Of a stretch of 64,000 nt of DNA, positions 13,201 through 23,243 are shown piece after piece. The stretch covers positions 10,884,581-10,948,580 of the forward strand of contig NC_083597.1 in assembly GCF_020882245.1 (NCBI RefSeq), read 5' to 3'. The stretch is from Rhopalosiphum padi. Its lineage: Eukaryota > Arthropoda > Insecta > Hemiptera > Aphididae. Both the position numbers and the translations under genes were made by a program. The notes below the pieces were generated by a model. That model was not told the DNA's origin. It made no database searches and was given only the letters and a program-made list of their open reading frames with translations. The first letter of the stretch is position 1, and the number at the start of each line of letters is the position of its first letter.

Positions 13201-13806
13201 ATAGGACGATATAATATATATGCATTTGTGTAAAAACTGTATTATATTGAAATTTATATAAATATAATTATATAGTTGTATAGGTATAGAGGCCCGTTTT
13301 TGTTATGGTATTTTTTTCAATCAAAACTCGATTGACACGCTCGACGGGGTGTACTATAATACCGCTGCATTATTATATTCACAGTAAAAGTATATAAAGA
13401 CGGTATACATATTCAATATATTGTGTAGAACAAGAACAGATTATACGCGGGTTTTATAGTAAATAGTATGATATATGATGACAAATCACAGAGTGATACA
13501 TATTATTATAGAGAAAATAAGGTATAAATACTATTATTGTTATTGAAAAACATAATACAACCTATTCATTGCCATTTAGATTTTTAGAAATTAATACACG
13601 AATAAAAATACGGTATTGTATTCAAATAAAAATCTAGTTACAATAGCTAGATCATATAATAATACATGTATAGTCTACAATGATAACGTAAACTAGATTA
13701 ATCAATGTATACGATTATATTCAGATTATTGTATCGGATAAATTATTATTAAAGTAATTTAATTGGGTAACTATAAGTATAGTTAAGATAACATGCTGCG
13801 TGTCCT
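10231..13806. other. Long AT-rich gene-free stretch
   Basis: About 3.6 kb of AT-rich sequence containing poly-T/poly-A tracts (for example 10419-10433), (TA)n strings and frequent TATAGGTA-like motifs. The 62-codon frame at 11943-12131 is compositionally random. No transposon ends or RNA genes are recognised. Confidence 0.55.
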
Positions 13807-14122
13807 CGGTGGCATATTTATCTAGAGCCTCTGAGCCCCCCCCCCCCAACCCCAGGTAATCTAAGTTGAAGGCCCCAGTATTTTTAATCATGTGCCATTA
13901 AAATGAGAAAAAATTAAAAATTGAAAAGTTACTTTTTATAATCAAACATAACCTCAAAAGTATACAATGTTATTGTTTTAAATAAATGTATAAGTATACT
14001 AAATAATTATTAAAAATATTGTATTAGCTTCAAGCATCATCACTATATTTAATAATGAATTTCTCTGTTTAGACGGACCTCCGCCTCTATACAACGTCTA
14101 CAAGTTTTACGTTACGCCACTG
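13807..14122. mobile_element. Possible degraded hAT-like MITE
   Basis: The left side starts CGGTGGCATATTTATCTAG and includes a 12-base C run (13836-13847). The right side ends ACGTTACGCCACTG. Reverse-complemented, the right end begins CAGTGGCGTAA, like the complete hAT-like elements in this window. No target-site duplication is visible, since flanks CGTGTCCT and ACATATTA differ. It may be two unrelated ends or a rearranged element. Confidence 0.3.
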
Positions 14123-15626
14123 ACATATTATACCTACCTATAAATTTAGCAAATTTGTATTCAGTAGAACCATTAAAACACATTATCTGTAAATGAACCT
14201 ACGTCGTTGACTTTTTATGATTTTTACTTTATAAGTGCGTTATATAAGTAGAAAAAATATCACAATTTAAAACTGTTATTAACTCGCTTAAAAACTGAAA
14301 TATTGTAAAAAATCAACGTTCAAACACAGATAATGTTCTTATCTTTAAGTTTTATAATAGGTCAATGCCTCTCGTATTAATGCTAACAATGACAAATTAG
14401 TTCTGCTAAACGCAAATTTACTATATTATATATTATACATATGTATAACATATACGTTTGCAAGACAGAACTAGATAACACGTGTGTGTAAGACGTCCTA
14501 TAACTGAAGTTGAAAAAATCACAAGAAAATCATTTGGACGTATGTAAGTTTAATTTTAAAATTACATTTTTAAACTTTAACTATTAAAATTAAAAATATC
14601 ATACATTTTAAAAATACAAATGTTGATCAGTTTTGTCACATTTTAACTTTAAACGATGTTAAAAAAAAATGCACCCATTTATTTTTGATATTTTTTATAG
14701 TTGCTTGATGAACAAATCATGAGGAACGTAGTTGTTTTTCATAATCAAGCACTTTGCAGATATCAAAATAAAAATATTAAAAAGTCTCTATATATGATTC
14801 TTCATTTTTAAATTATCTACTATACATAATGCCTATACAAAAATAAATTATTTTTCGTCAATTATTTTGAATAGTACTGGTAATTTTTCACTTATTATTT
14901 ATTTTCTCCCAAAAACCACCCTCAAATTCTATAATTTTTACTGTCACAAGAAACACACACACACACATCATTAATAATAATTATTAGTACAGACATATTA
15001 TATAGACAATTATGAGTGTCAATAAGTTATAAGGAGATATAAAGTAAAAAAATCCAAAATTCTTTGTCGAGGGAATGAAATACTATACATACACACACAT
15101 GAGACCATCATACGTACCAATATAATATATATTATACTAAACATGTCTATACCTATATAATATATTATAATATTATAATATATTATAGTTTATATAATAT
15201 TAATTCGCGTTGCGTGCACTAAGACACTAAGACGTAACACTAAGATCGTTTGCTCAAGATAGTTAATAATAATAATATATTTTAATTAACTAATTGACAA
15301 ATAATATTAATTGGTTTTCTATTTATAAGCGTATATTTTTATGCATCACATTCCGTATTCTCTAATTATAGTTGATTTTATAATGAATGTACAATCCGTA
15401 CAATTTATAGTTTAAACATGTTTCTACCTTTTTAACATAAATACATCATACTCTTTATACGTAGGATTTCGACCCGAGTGTATATAGCGACGCACGTTTA
15501 TAAGCACAAACAAGTTTTCCGATGATTCAGGTTATAGATATTATATTGACTATAGTCAGCGCCACGAGTCAATCAAAAGAGTCGCAACAGTTATAAGCAT
15601 CAGCTGTACGAATATACATATAATAG
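14123..15626. other. AT-rich gene-free stretch
   Basis: Contains a (CA)n run at 14953-14968 and palindromic AT tracts near 15120-15190. No gene is recognised. The 16-mer TCAATCAAAAGAGTCG near 15569 recurs near 39968 (see findings). Confidence 0.5.
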
Positions 15627-15628
15627 GA

Positions 15629-15742
15629 CCTTTAAAACGTTTGCAATGGAAAAACAAAGAGATTCCACAATATAGAGAGTTTATTGCACAATTTAAAAAT
15701 TATCCTGATAATTATGCCGACGTACAAAAAAAGTCAATATAG
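15629..15742 (+). CDS. Possible exon or coding fossil, unknown
   Basis: A 37-codon frame runs to TAG at 15740-15742 and contains LQWKNKEIPQYREFIAQF followed by KNYPDNYADV. The residue mix (Trp, Pro, Gln, Arg, Asp) is unlike the surrounding translations. An AG precedes it at 15625-15626 and GTAATT follows at 15743, so an internal exon reading through the TAG codon position is possible. TATAGGTA is a common motif in this window, which weakens the donor. No domain is identified. Confidence 0.2.
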   Translation, partial: PLKRLQWKNKEIPQYREFIAQFKNYPDNYADVQKKSI

Positions 15743-15929
15743 GTAATTTAGCAACACACATGAGCAATGTTAACCCCGTATTCAAACGTTATACTGAAAA
15801 TGTGTTTTAAATAGTCACCAAACTACCAAAGCAAATTACTTAACGTAACTTTTACTGTACGCGTGAACAGATGATATTAAATGGAATCGTAATTTGCCCA
15901 AAATGCAAAATCAATTACCAGGTTCGAAC

Positions 15930-16069
15930 CAGAGCACTTTCTCCGGAAGTCTTGGTCGGGGGGTGCCAAATTACCAAATTACAGTGGCATAATAAAAGGG
16001 GCTGAATTATGAGAGGACGCTAATTTTATACTTTGCACCAGGTAAAAATATGCTAGATCCGGCACTGTC
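15930..16069. mobile_element. Fragment of hAT-like element
   Basis: The right side ends GCTAGATCCGGCACTG. Its reverse complement, CAGTGCCGGATCTAGC, is typical of hAT ends. A G-rich segment with ACAGTGGCATAATAAAAGG lies near 15982 and could be a degenerate left end. The 13-mer ACTTTGCACCAGG at about 16030 also occurs near 56450 beside another CCGGAT end. No matching 8-bp duplication is seen, so the boundaries are uncertain. Confidence 0.35.
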
Positions 16070-16197
16070 AATTATATATGTTAATATACCTAATATATTA
16101 TATTTGGACAGTTGGTAAAAACGTTTGTAATTTGCGATAGCGATGCACATAACTTGCAAGTTATATACTTAGTCGTTTATCGCGTAAACGCGTGTCG

Positions 16198-16272
16198 GTG
16201 CAGGGTCAGTGTGGATTTAGCAAGAACACGGCGTGTTCAATTAATATATTAAATACGTATCAACCATAATAA
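16198..16272 (+). pseudogene. Possible tiny LINE RT fragment
   Basis: One frame reads QGQCGFSKNTACSINILN before a stop. It resembles the Q-x-GF-R/S-K-N segment at the start of LINE reverse transcriptases, followed by a Ser/Thr and an I-x-x-I/L helix. Only about 18 residues fit. No neighbouring RT blocks (for example PQG or YxDD) are seen here, so chance similarity is possible. Confidence 0.3.
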
Positions 16273-16681
16273 ACTAGTTCCAAACTTTCCAATTACAGAG
16301 ATAAGAGTCGACTATTTAAAGGACATATACTATATCTATAGCAGGCTATACAGCAATAATGCCTATCAAAAATGAAGAAGTCTAGATAATTTATTACTTA
16401 CTTTGATGTAAACGATATAGTTTGATACGATATTAGTGGGTAGCTCGGTTTTTGCTGATGACAACGGAAAGATATTATACAGTTAGGTAACATTATATTT
16501 ACTTCATCAGTCATCACTCATTACTAAAACATTGTGTTGCGTTGATTTTGATATTATTGCATATTAGGTACGCCATGGACAGTTTAGGCGCCGACTAGCA
16601 AATAACCGGAAGAGTTATACTCGTCAGTCGACTTATATAGTTATATTCTTAACGACCTCTTTGTCAGTTGTGTTTAATAAT

Positions 16682-16897
16682 TCAAACACAATAATATATA
16701 CGGCGACAAAACACGTTGCTCATATTGGATGTAACCAATTTTATTTTTTTTTCACATAATTCACTGTCGTCACGGATATCAAAATTCAAAGCCTCTTGTT
16801 GAAATTGAAATCTGAAACAAGTGCGATCAGGTACTGGTGCGAAACGGATTCTCAATATACACAGGCCATTGCCATGCATTCTTCCCGTTACGCATGA
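16682..16897 (-). CDS. Possible minus-strand exon, unknown
   Basis: A 71-codon stop-to-stop frame (first Met at 16879) encodes a mixed sequence including LRIRFAPVPDRTCFRF and LNFDIRDDSELCEKKIKL. It is more balanced than the AT-rich background. On the minus strand an acceptor-like CGCACTTGTTTCAG occurs inside it, so the true exon could begin there. No domain, signal peptide or partner exon is recognised. A random frame in a locally GC-richer patch is the main alternative. Confidence 0.2.
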   Translation of the reverse strand, partial: SCVTGRMHGNGLCILRIRFAPVPDRTCFRFQFQQEALNFDIRDDSELCEKKIKLVTSNMSNVFCRRIYYCV

Positions 16898-17904
16898 CTA
16901 CATTGAAAATATCATTATTATATAATATATAAATTAACATACATTTCATCGATTAAATCTATAGCACGATTGTTTTATTTTTGTTTTTTGAAAAATTCGA
17001 CACACGCCAGAAAATTAAACAATGAGCAATAATGAAGTAATCATTAAATATGAAACTGAAAAAATTGAAGGCAGTATAATATCTAAAATAGAAATTTAGA
17101 TACAGTTGAGCAGGCGTATTGTTTAGAGCCATAACTTACGTACTATTTGCACAGCACAAATAAGTCAAATTTGTTGAGGTATTAATTTGAATAAACTTGA
17201 GGCGTAGCCCTTCAGAACTCACACCAATCGCCTCCTCCCCCGACTAAAGTTATTATCATACACATAACATATAGGTAAAAATTATTATTCAATAACTTAT
17301 CATTTTATATCTATATATATCTAATGAATATGAAGTAATATAATACACCTGGCAAATACATCTGTGGCAAAATATCATCTTTCTATTCAATACGTTTGTA
17401 ACACACACTATAAAATGTTACCTACAAATTAAATATTATATTTAAACCCACAACATGACATAGTATTAACCACGGCGGACTAAGAAGGCCTTTTAAATAA
17501 ATACAATGGTGCCGAAGTCGAACCCTATAAGTTTTAATGTTTAATACTTCTACGTTTAGGTAAGTATATAGTACTATATACCAATGACATAAAACCATTT
17601 TTTTTGTTTAATGTAAAATAATAAAATTGCATATTTTCTTTAGAAATTTAAATAATAATAATAAACAATTAATTAAACTTTCACTAATTATTTTACCTTT
17701 CTAAATATAGGTATAATACATGTGTAGGTACTCGGAGAACGATTATATTTTTATTTGACCTGTGTTAATTTTTAAACTTTTTAAAGCGTCATAACCTACT
17801 ATTAATTTAAAAAATGATAATTACTTCATCAATTATTATAGGTCTACTAATATAATTTTAGGCTAATAGTTATTACCAAGTCTAGTGATATTATTTTTAG
17901 ACTC
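16898..17904. other. AT-rich gene-free stretch
   Basis: Near 17200 the sequence GAGGCGTAGCCC followed by a C-rich tract (to about 17243) resembles one end of the hAT-like elements, without a detectable partner. The remainder is AT-rich and stop-dense. Confidence 0.45.
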
Positions 17905-18183
17905 TTAGCGGAGTGATAAATTTATATATCGTCTATAAACGTTTATAAACGCCAGCGCTTTACTTTCGCCGCCGGAATCCATCAGGGCGAACCAGTGTTT
18001 GTAAAGGATTTGTAAAGGATTTGTAAATGATTTGGACAAATCAAACAGTTTTCCGTCACGGCGACCGGTGAGAAAATAAATTGCCGGATCTCGATAACAA
18101 CGAAGGTCCGTTGTCCTTATGATGGGTAAGTCGTCTGGTAAAAATAAACTCAAAGAACAGAAATCGGCGTTGATGTAATCGTG
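17905..18183 (-). CDS. Possible minus-strand exon, unknown
   Basis: A 92-codon stop-to-stop frame in a locally GC-rich island. A strong minus-strand acceptor, TTTATTTTTACCAG, gives an exon starting at 18134. A donor-like GAAA|GTAAAG ends it at 17964. The resulting 171-bp exon would be phase 1 at both ends and encode, among others, TTDLRCYRDPAIYFLTGRRD. The plus strand also shows a donor-like GATGG|GTAAGT at about 18125, so strand assignment is uncertain. No family is recognised. Confidence 0.2.
   Translation of the reverse strand, partial: HDYINADFCSLSLFLPDDLPIIRTTDLRCYRDPAIYFLTGRRDGKLFDLSKSFTNPLQILYKHWFALMDSGGESKALAFINVYRRYINLSLR
17998..18034. repeat. Short tandem repeat, 11-bp unit
   Basis: TTTGTAAAGGA is repeated about 3.4 times, the last copy varying to TTTGTAAATGA. 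It lies inside the possible exon above. A period of 11 is not a multiple of three, which argues mildly against conserved coding function. Confidence 0.9.
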
Positions 18184-18879
18184 TTATAAAAATACTATTC
18201 GACATACAGAATACCTAAATATAATCATTAATCGTTATTCAAAGTGTTATAAAATTATTATTGATTAATAAATAAAATTCGATATACAAACTGGTATTGA
18301 AATCATTTGAACTACACCAAATAAATAATATAATGATGATGGTTTGTTATACCTGTGTGGGCATGTGCCTATGTTTATTTGCGTAAACATATAAAATCAA
18401 ACCAACCTACCGTCATACTTTAGGTAAAAGAAATGATAAGCTTTAACAGCGATGTCATGAAATATTTGTCTGTAGGCCGACCGCCTCCGCTCGGGTATTC
18501 GTATAGGTAAGTACAACGATATATATATATAATGACTTATCATCGAGTTCAAATTTATCGTCACACCCACTTGCCCAAGTTTTTCGTTTTTTATTTTACC
18601 GTTATTGCCTAGTCAATACGACTAGGTATGTGCATATAATAAGAAACCAAAAAAAAAACCCATTTCTAACGCGAATCAATTATATATATACAAAACATAC
18701 TTGCGCAAGAGCAATCATATTCAACAATGCTGGCTATTACTGCAATTATTTATTATTGTTATTCGATTATTGTAACTCGTAAGTGCGGCAACACAATAAT
18801 ATTCATATCTGTAGCGTAGGTACATTAATATGTTGGACGGGACGTAGCTTACAAATTACAGACAGATATATACGCGCGT
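18184..18879. other. Mostly AT-rich, one donor-like site
   Basis: No gene is called. A frame ending at 18506 reads DVMKYLSVGRPPPLGYSY and meets a GTAAGT donor-like site, with a TTTAACAG acceptor-like site upstream at about 18450. This would be a 57-bp microexon candidate but is unsupported otherwise. Confidence 0.35.
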
Positions 18880-19570
18880 CGCATAACTCATAGCAGGTAG
18901 CTGCAGTTAGGAGGCATCCGATGTCACAATAACATTTTTTCCGTCGACGTTATTAATAATATTAATAACTATCGTGTTTACGACACGACCGTATACGATT
19001 TATATACGCGTAACACATTACGCCGCAGCGATTACGTGTCGTTATACACAGTGGCATTGCGGCCGTCCTATAGGGTTTTTCATTGGGGAAACGAACATAA
19101 AACTGCCGTCTAAATGACGACTGTCGATAATTGCGTTACGTTTTAACACGAACGGACAATTATTATTATAATTATTGCACGTCAGAGAATCCGGGTCATA
19201 TACAAATACGACCGAATTATACACGCGGTAATTATCAATTAGTCGTAATAATAATATATCTATATAGGTATGTTTATCATTGTACGCTTGCAGTCACAAA
19301 AAGCTACAACAACGGTGTAATTCACCTCATTCACTATGCACGTGTATATTATAATTATTTCACATTGTTATAGAACTAATATTTTCCGATCTACGGGCAT
19401 TATTTTGTCGATCCACAAGGTTATATTTACTCAACAGTCGACCATCAGTCAGTCGGCGGCACACGTATGGCCAATATTAATTAAAGCTGGTATAATACGA
19501 TTACCCGTGTTTTTCGTTTATAACACACACACACACGCACGAATTACAAACATTCGAGCAAAACGAGAAT
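18880..19570. other. CpG-richer patch with overlapping frames
   Basis: CpG is enriched relative to the flanks (GTCGACG, GCGGCC, ACGCGT-type strings). Open frames overlap on both strands: minus 19042-19292, which reads for example FVYDPDSLTCNNY and SFMFVSPMKNPIGRPQ, and plus 19131-19373 and 19336-19572. They cannot all be real and none shows a domain. The minus frame has the most protein-like composition. The patch may be a promoter or untranslated exon. A (CA)n run lies at 19523-19536. Confidence 0.3.
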
Positions 19571-20465
19571 AATGTTGTATGGTCTATATGGAAATCTAAC
19601 AAAAGTCAGGCCGACCTTAATGATGTTTTTGATGACTTAATATCACAATAAACGTGTTATCTACATTCTTTTTAGCGTTGTAAAAAATAAGATGCAAAAT
19701 ATTTCAGTACTCACATAATATATAGATATATAATTATTAATTTAATATGACCGTATTCAAAAATGTTACATTGAACAGACTTAATATCATATCGTTAATA
19801 ACAAAAATTTGTTTGTAGTCATTCATTACTGACCACTAATAAGTTAAAAATTAATAATTTCCAATGATATTTTGCTGGGCCATATTCTTACTGTATAGTT
19901 TAATATTTAAACTCTTCTGTATAGTAATTTGAATCCAACATTATTATGACGTAAATCGTGATGCACATTACACTGTAAACAGTTAATTTATGTCATTTTT
20001 AGATAGCATAACATAACGTCATGACATCTATCATTGTACAATAATATTTATTCAACTAATACGATTTATAATGTGTTCTAAAAATACACCGATGACGATT
20101 ACATTATAAAATTATCCGAACGTTTTACTCAACAAATAATTCTACTTCCACGAAAATTTAAAATAATTTTATTAATATTAGTCGAATTCAAAATTGTATA
20201 CTCTTGTCTCTTAGTATAGATTTTAGACACTATTATTATTATTATTATTAGGTTGTTATCTGATGACACAGGTGGTGAACTAGAAAATTCATTAAAGCAC
20301 GAATGCCAAATATGAGCTATATTGACAAATGTTAACGGCACGCGAAAATATTTTTATTTCATTTTTCAGTTTTGCATTTAATAAAAAAAATAATTACGAG
20401 AAAACTTTTTATTGTTTCTAATAAAAAAAGTTACCAATAATAAAATGTTTAAAGTATAGGACTCA
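19571..20465. other. AT-rich gene-free stretch
   Basis: AT-rich. A short (TTA)n run lies at about 20231-20250. No gene, RNA or element boundary is seen before the hAT-like insertion that follows. Confidence 0.5.
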
Positions 20466-20473
20466 CTTCCAGG

Positions 20474-20817
20474 CAGTGGCGTATTTAGAATTTTGCTGCC
20501 CCGGGTACACATTTTTTTAATGCCCTTTTTCTCTCACAGTTTTTTTTATAGTAGCAATTTTTCTTACCCTAAAAAAACTTACAATACATGTGATATGCTA
20601 ATAGTATCAATAGTATCATGTAGTATAAAAATCTATCGAGTGTCCTAGAATGTTGAATATCGTAGGTTTTCTTAGTAGTACCCATGATAACAAAAAAATT
20701 AAAGCCAATTGTAAAATTTATTAATTTTAAAAAAGTTCCCAGTTAAATTTGCTGCCCCCAAAAAAGTGCTGCCCGGGGCAATTGCCCCCCTTGGCCCCCC
20801 CCCTAAATACGCCACTG
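20474..20817. mobile_element. hAT-like MITE, 344 bp, perfect TSD
   Basis: The left end CAGTGGCGTATTTAG and right end CTAAATACGCCACTG are perfect 15-bp inverted repeats. They are flanked by an exact 8-bp duplication, CTTCCAGG at 20466-20473 and 20818-20825. The subterminal regions are also inverted: CTGCCCCGGG near the left and GCCCGGGGCA near the right. The perfect ends and duplication indicate a relatively recent hAT-family insertion. With no transposase frame it must have been mobilised in trans. Confidence 0.93.
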
Positions 20818-20825
20818 CTTCCAGG

Positions 20826-21509
20826 CATAATGTTTTATACTTTGAAAAAAGTACATACCTACGGTGAACGAGTATAACGAAAAAGATTTGTTACCTTTAC
20901 AGCTACATTATGTACATATCATAGCCAAAAAATCTATAAACTATAAATTTTAATGGTGGCAAAGAAAAATACAAATACTTAAAAAAACAACATACATAAT
21001 AACATTAATTACAAACTATTATTTTTTGTATACTTTGAAATATACACCAAATTAATTATTACTTAGATATACAATGTCGGCGCGATGGGGAAGATGGGTG
21101 AGCAGGTCCCATGCCTAGGTGGACCTCGTGACTATAGATATTTGCACTTTTTTTAAATACATACATTTTTTAGCTTTGTAAGGCTCAAAGTTGCTAGTAA
21201 TAAACAATAATTTATTACGATGATTGCCAGTTCAAATAAATTGTCACTCGACAATTTCATTCCCAACATAATACCATTAATACCTATCTAAAATGTTATT
21301 GTCTTGTTATCGATGTTTGACCGGTGGATCTATCAATTTAAATTATTACATCTTATTAAATGTATTCTAATCTAAAAAAATTTCATAGCAAGTATCTACT
21401 GTACTTGGGAATCACTTTTTGCTGAGATGTTAATTTCGACAGTATTACAATATATATTTATGCATAATTGTTATAATTGTATGAAGATATATTTTATACT
21501 CTGTACAGC
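20826..21509. other. AT-rich stretch with a short GC-rich segment
   Basis: At about 21076-21130 there is a G-rich, non-repetitive segment containing GGCGCGATGGGGAAGATGGG. Its origin is not recognised. The rest is AT-rich without features. Confidence 0.4.
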
Positions 21510-21660
21510 GAGAGAACGCGCCGCAGACCAAAATCAGTTTTCTGCACATTCCCAAGTGACACCCAGCCATAGGCAAACCAGTTTTGATAGCAGGGTAACG
21601 CGGGGGGTTGCGCAAAATCGGCGCATTCTCTTGCTGAACCGAGTTAGGTAAATGCCGAGT
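21510..21660. other. Isolated GC-rich island, unknown
   Basis: About 150 bp of complex, GC-rich sequence with open frames on both strands (plus 21427-21651, minus 21445-21693). The minus frame contains LPNSVQQENAPILRNPPRY and the plus frame QNQFSAHSQVTPSHRQ. Neither matches a family I know. It may be a transposon or retrocopy fragment, or an exon. A donor-like GTTAG|GTAAAT lies at about 21645 on the plus strand. Confidence 0.3.
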
Positions 21661-22280
21661 GAAAAAATATAATACATTTGTGTAGCGTATCATATAAATA
21701 GTGTCTATACGGACTACACATATGAGTCAAGAATATAATTGTATAATGTATATATATATCATATACGTAAGTATAATATAGTTTTTAAATCATTTAGGTA
21801 TAATAACTCATAAATATTGATTTAAATATTTACTCTTTGAATTGCATTTTCCATGCAAACTGTGAAAATGTTTTAAAATCCACACTTGTTATTATGAAAG
21901 CCTATGTAAATTAAATCAATGTCAGCCATAAATAAAACAAATAGTTTGATATCCACACGAAACAAATCGTATAATAGATATTTTTGTATTTAAATTTTAT
22001 GTGTAAAAAAAGGTTAAATTATCGATTTTAATCAAATATTTAATAAAGGCAAGTACAGAAAAGTTTTTGAATTTATTCAAAAACAAAAACTTTTTTCCAC
22101 AACAGTCCACTACTTAGAATTGTTTTTTGTATGCAATAATAATATAATTGAAGTGAATTCAAATTTAACACATTTTTACAGAATACAGTGATCTACCATG
22201 ACTACCATCTACTCCATGACAAATGACCATATAATATAGTACACATAGACCTATTATAGTATACTCGTAGCCCGTAGGTA
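21661..22280. other. AT-rich gene-free stretch
   Basis: AT-rich, with (TA)n strings near 21745-21760. Nothing recognised. Confidence 0.5.
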
Positions 22281-22352
22281 TTCATTTATTTATTTTAACA
22301 AAATAATGGGCCACATGCCCGCACTGAGCACATGTTCGTGGAGGGGTGCATG
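22281..22352 (-). mobile_element. Probable LINE 3' tail, minus strand
   Basis: Read on the minus strand, a short GC-richer segment (TGCTCAGTGCGGGCATGTGG) leads to an AAATAAATAAAT tail. This resembles the 3' untranslated end and simple-repeat tail of Jockey/I-type LINEs. No coding part remains, so the copy is extremely 5'-truncated. Boundaries are approximate. Confidence 0.4.
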
Positions 22353-23051
22353 AAGACTTATCTAACACATTTTTTTCTTAATATTAATTTGAAATAACCA
22401 AAAACCGACATATTATAGATACGCATATTTTTATACATATAGTATAAATTGAAAAATGTAGACTGATGTCCTTAAAATTATTGAAACCGTCAAGAGCGAT
22501 TAGTTAATTATCATCTTTTAGTACTTTTTATTGTTTTTTAAGTTTTTTCGGAGTAGAAGTTTTGATTAGGTATTCGTGTCAACGTGTGCGTACTTATATG
22601 TAAATATTATTTATGATTATATAATATAATAAATAATTTCTATCGTGTCAATTTATAAACATGGACACATACATTTACATTTTAATAATTAATATTATTA
22701 ATTTTAAAATATGCATTAAACTAATATATTTTTATATTTTATAATAACAAGTTTAGTAAAAAATTAAAATATTAAAAATTATTTACTACAGTTGTTTTTA
22801 AGGAAAACATTATGTTTAAGAACTATGTTTATTTAATTATTATTAAGAAACTAAACATTTTTCTTATAGATCAAATTTTTAAAATATATTCTTCATCATC
22901 ATATTATATTATTTGTACTTTGTATTGAAAAAACAATCGATGTAATAATCAAGTTAATTTTAATATTATTACATAGGTAAGTAATAAGTATAATAAAATG
23001 TACACCCAAACATCGTTGACCTAAGCCGAAAGAATTACTTAAATAGTTAAT
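22353..23051. other. AT-rich gene-free stretch
   Basis: Very AT-rich, stop-dense sequence. Nothing recognised. Confidence 0.55.
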
Positions 23052-23243
23052 TCAATAGTAAAGAATTAAAGAATATAGGAATACATTATTTGCGGTACCC
23101 ATTAATTTTTCTCCAAATAATGATCCTTCGGAGAGAAACCTATTAAAACATGGATATACCACTCCCCCTCTTCGTTGCCACGACAACATCCTATCAATCT
23201 GTGATTGTGACAAATCCAATCTATTACTCTTTATCTGACTCAT
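23052..23243 (-). CDS. Possible small ORF or exon, unknown
   Basis: A 63-codon ATG frame on the minus strand, in a patch of higher GC. It reads RLDLSQSQIDRMLSWQRRGG near the N-terminus and NRFLSEGSLFGEKLMG in the middle, an even residue mix unlike the flanks. A donor-like ATGG|GTACCG occurs near its 3' part. There is no signal peptide or transmembrane segment and no family I recognise. It could be a first exon, a retrocopy remnant or chance. Confidence 0.2.
   Translation of the reverse strand: MSQIKSNRLDLSQSQIDRMLSWQRRGGVVYPCFNRFLSEGSLFGEKLMGTANNVFLYSLILYY

Noticed and set aside
15922..15931. GGTTCGAACC resembling a tRNA B box
   Set aside because: The surrounding sequence does not fold as a cloverleaf. 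It lies beside a transposon fragment.
16452..16475. Hammerhead-like CTGATGA followed by GGAAAG
   Set aside because: Only about five bases separate CTGATGA from GAAA, so stem II cannot form, and no matching stems I or III were found.
20214..20280. CTGATGA near 20261 as a ribozyme core
   Set aside because: No downstream GAAA in a position that would complete a hammerhead core.
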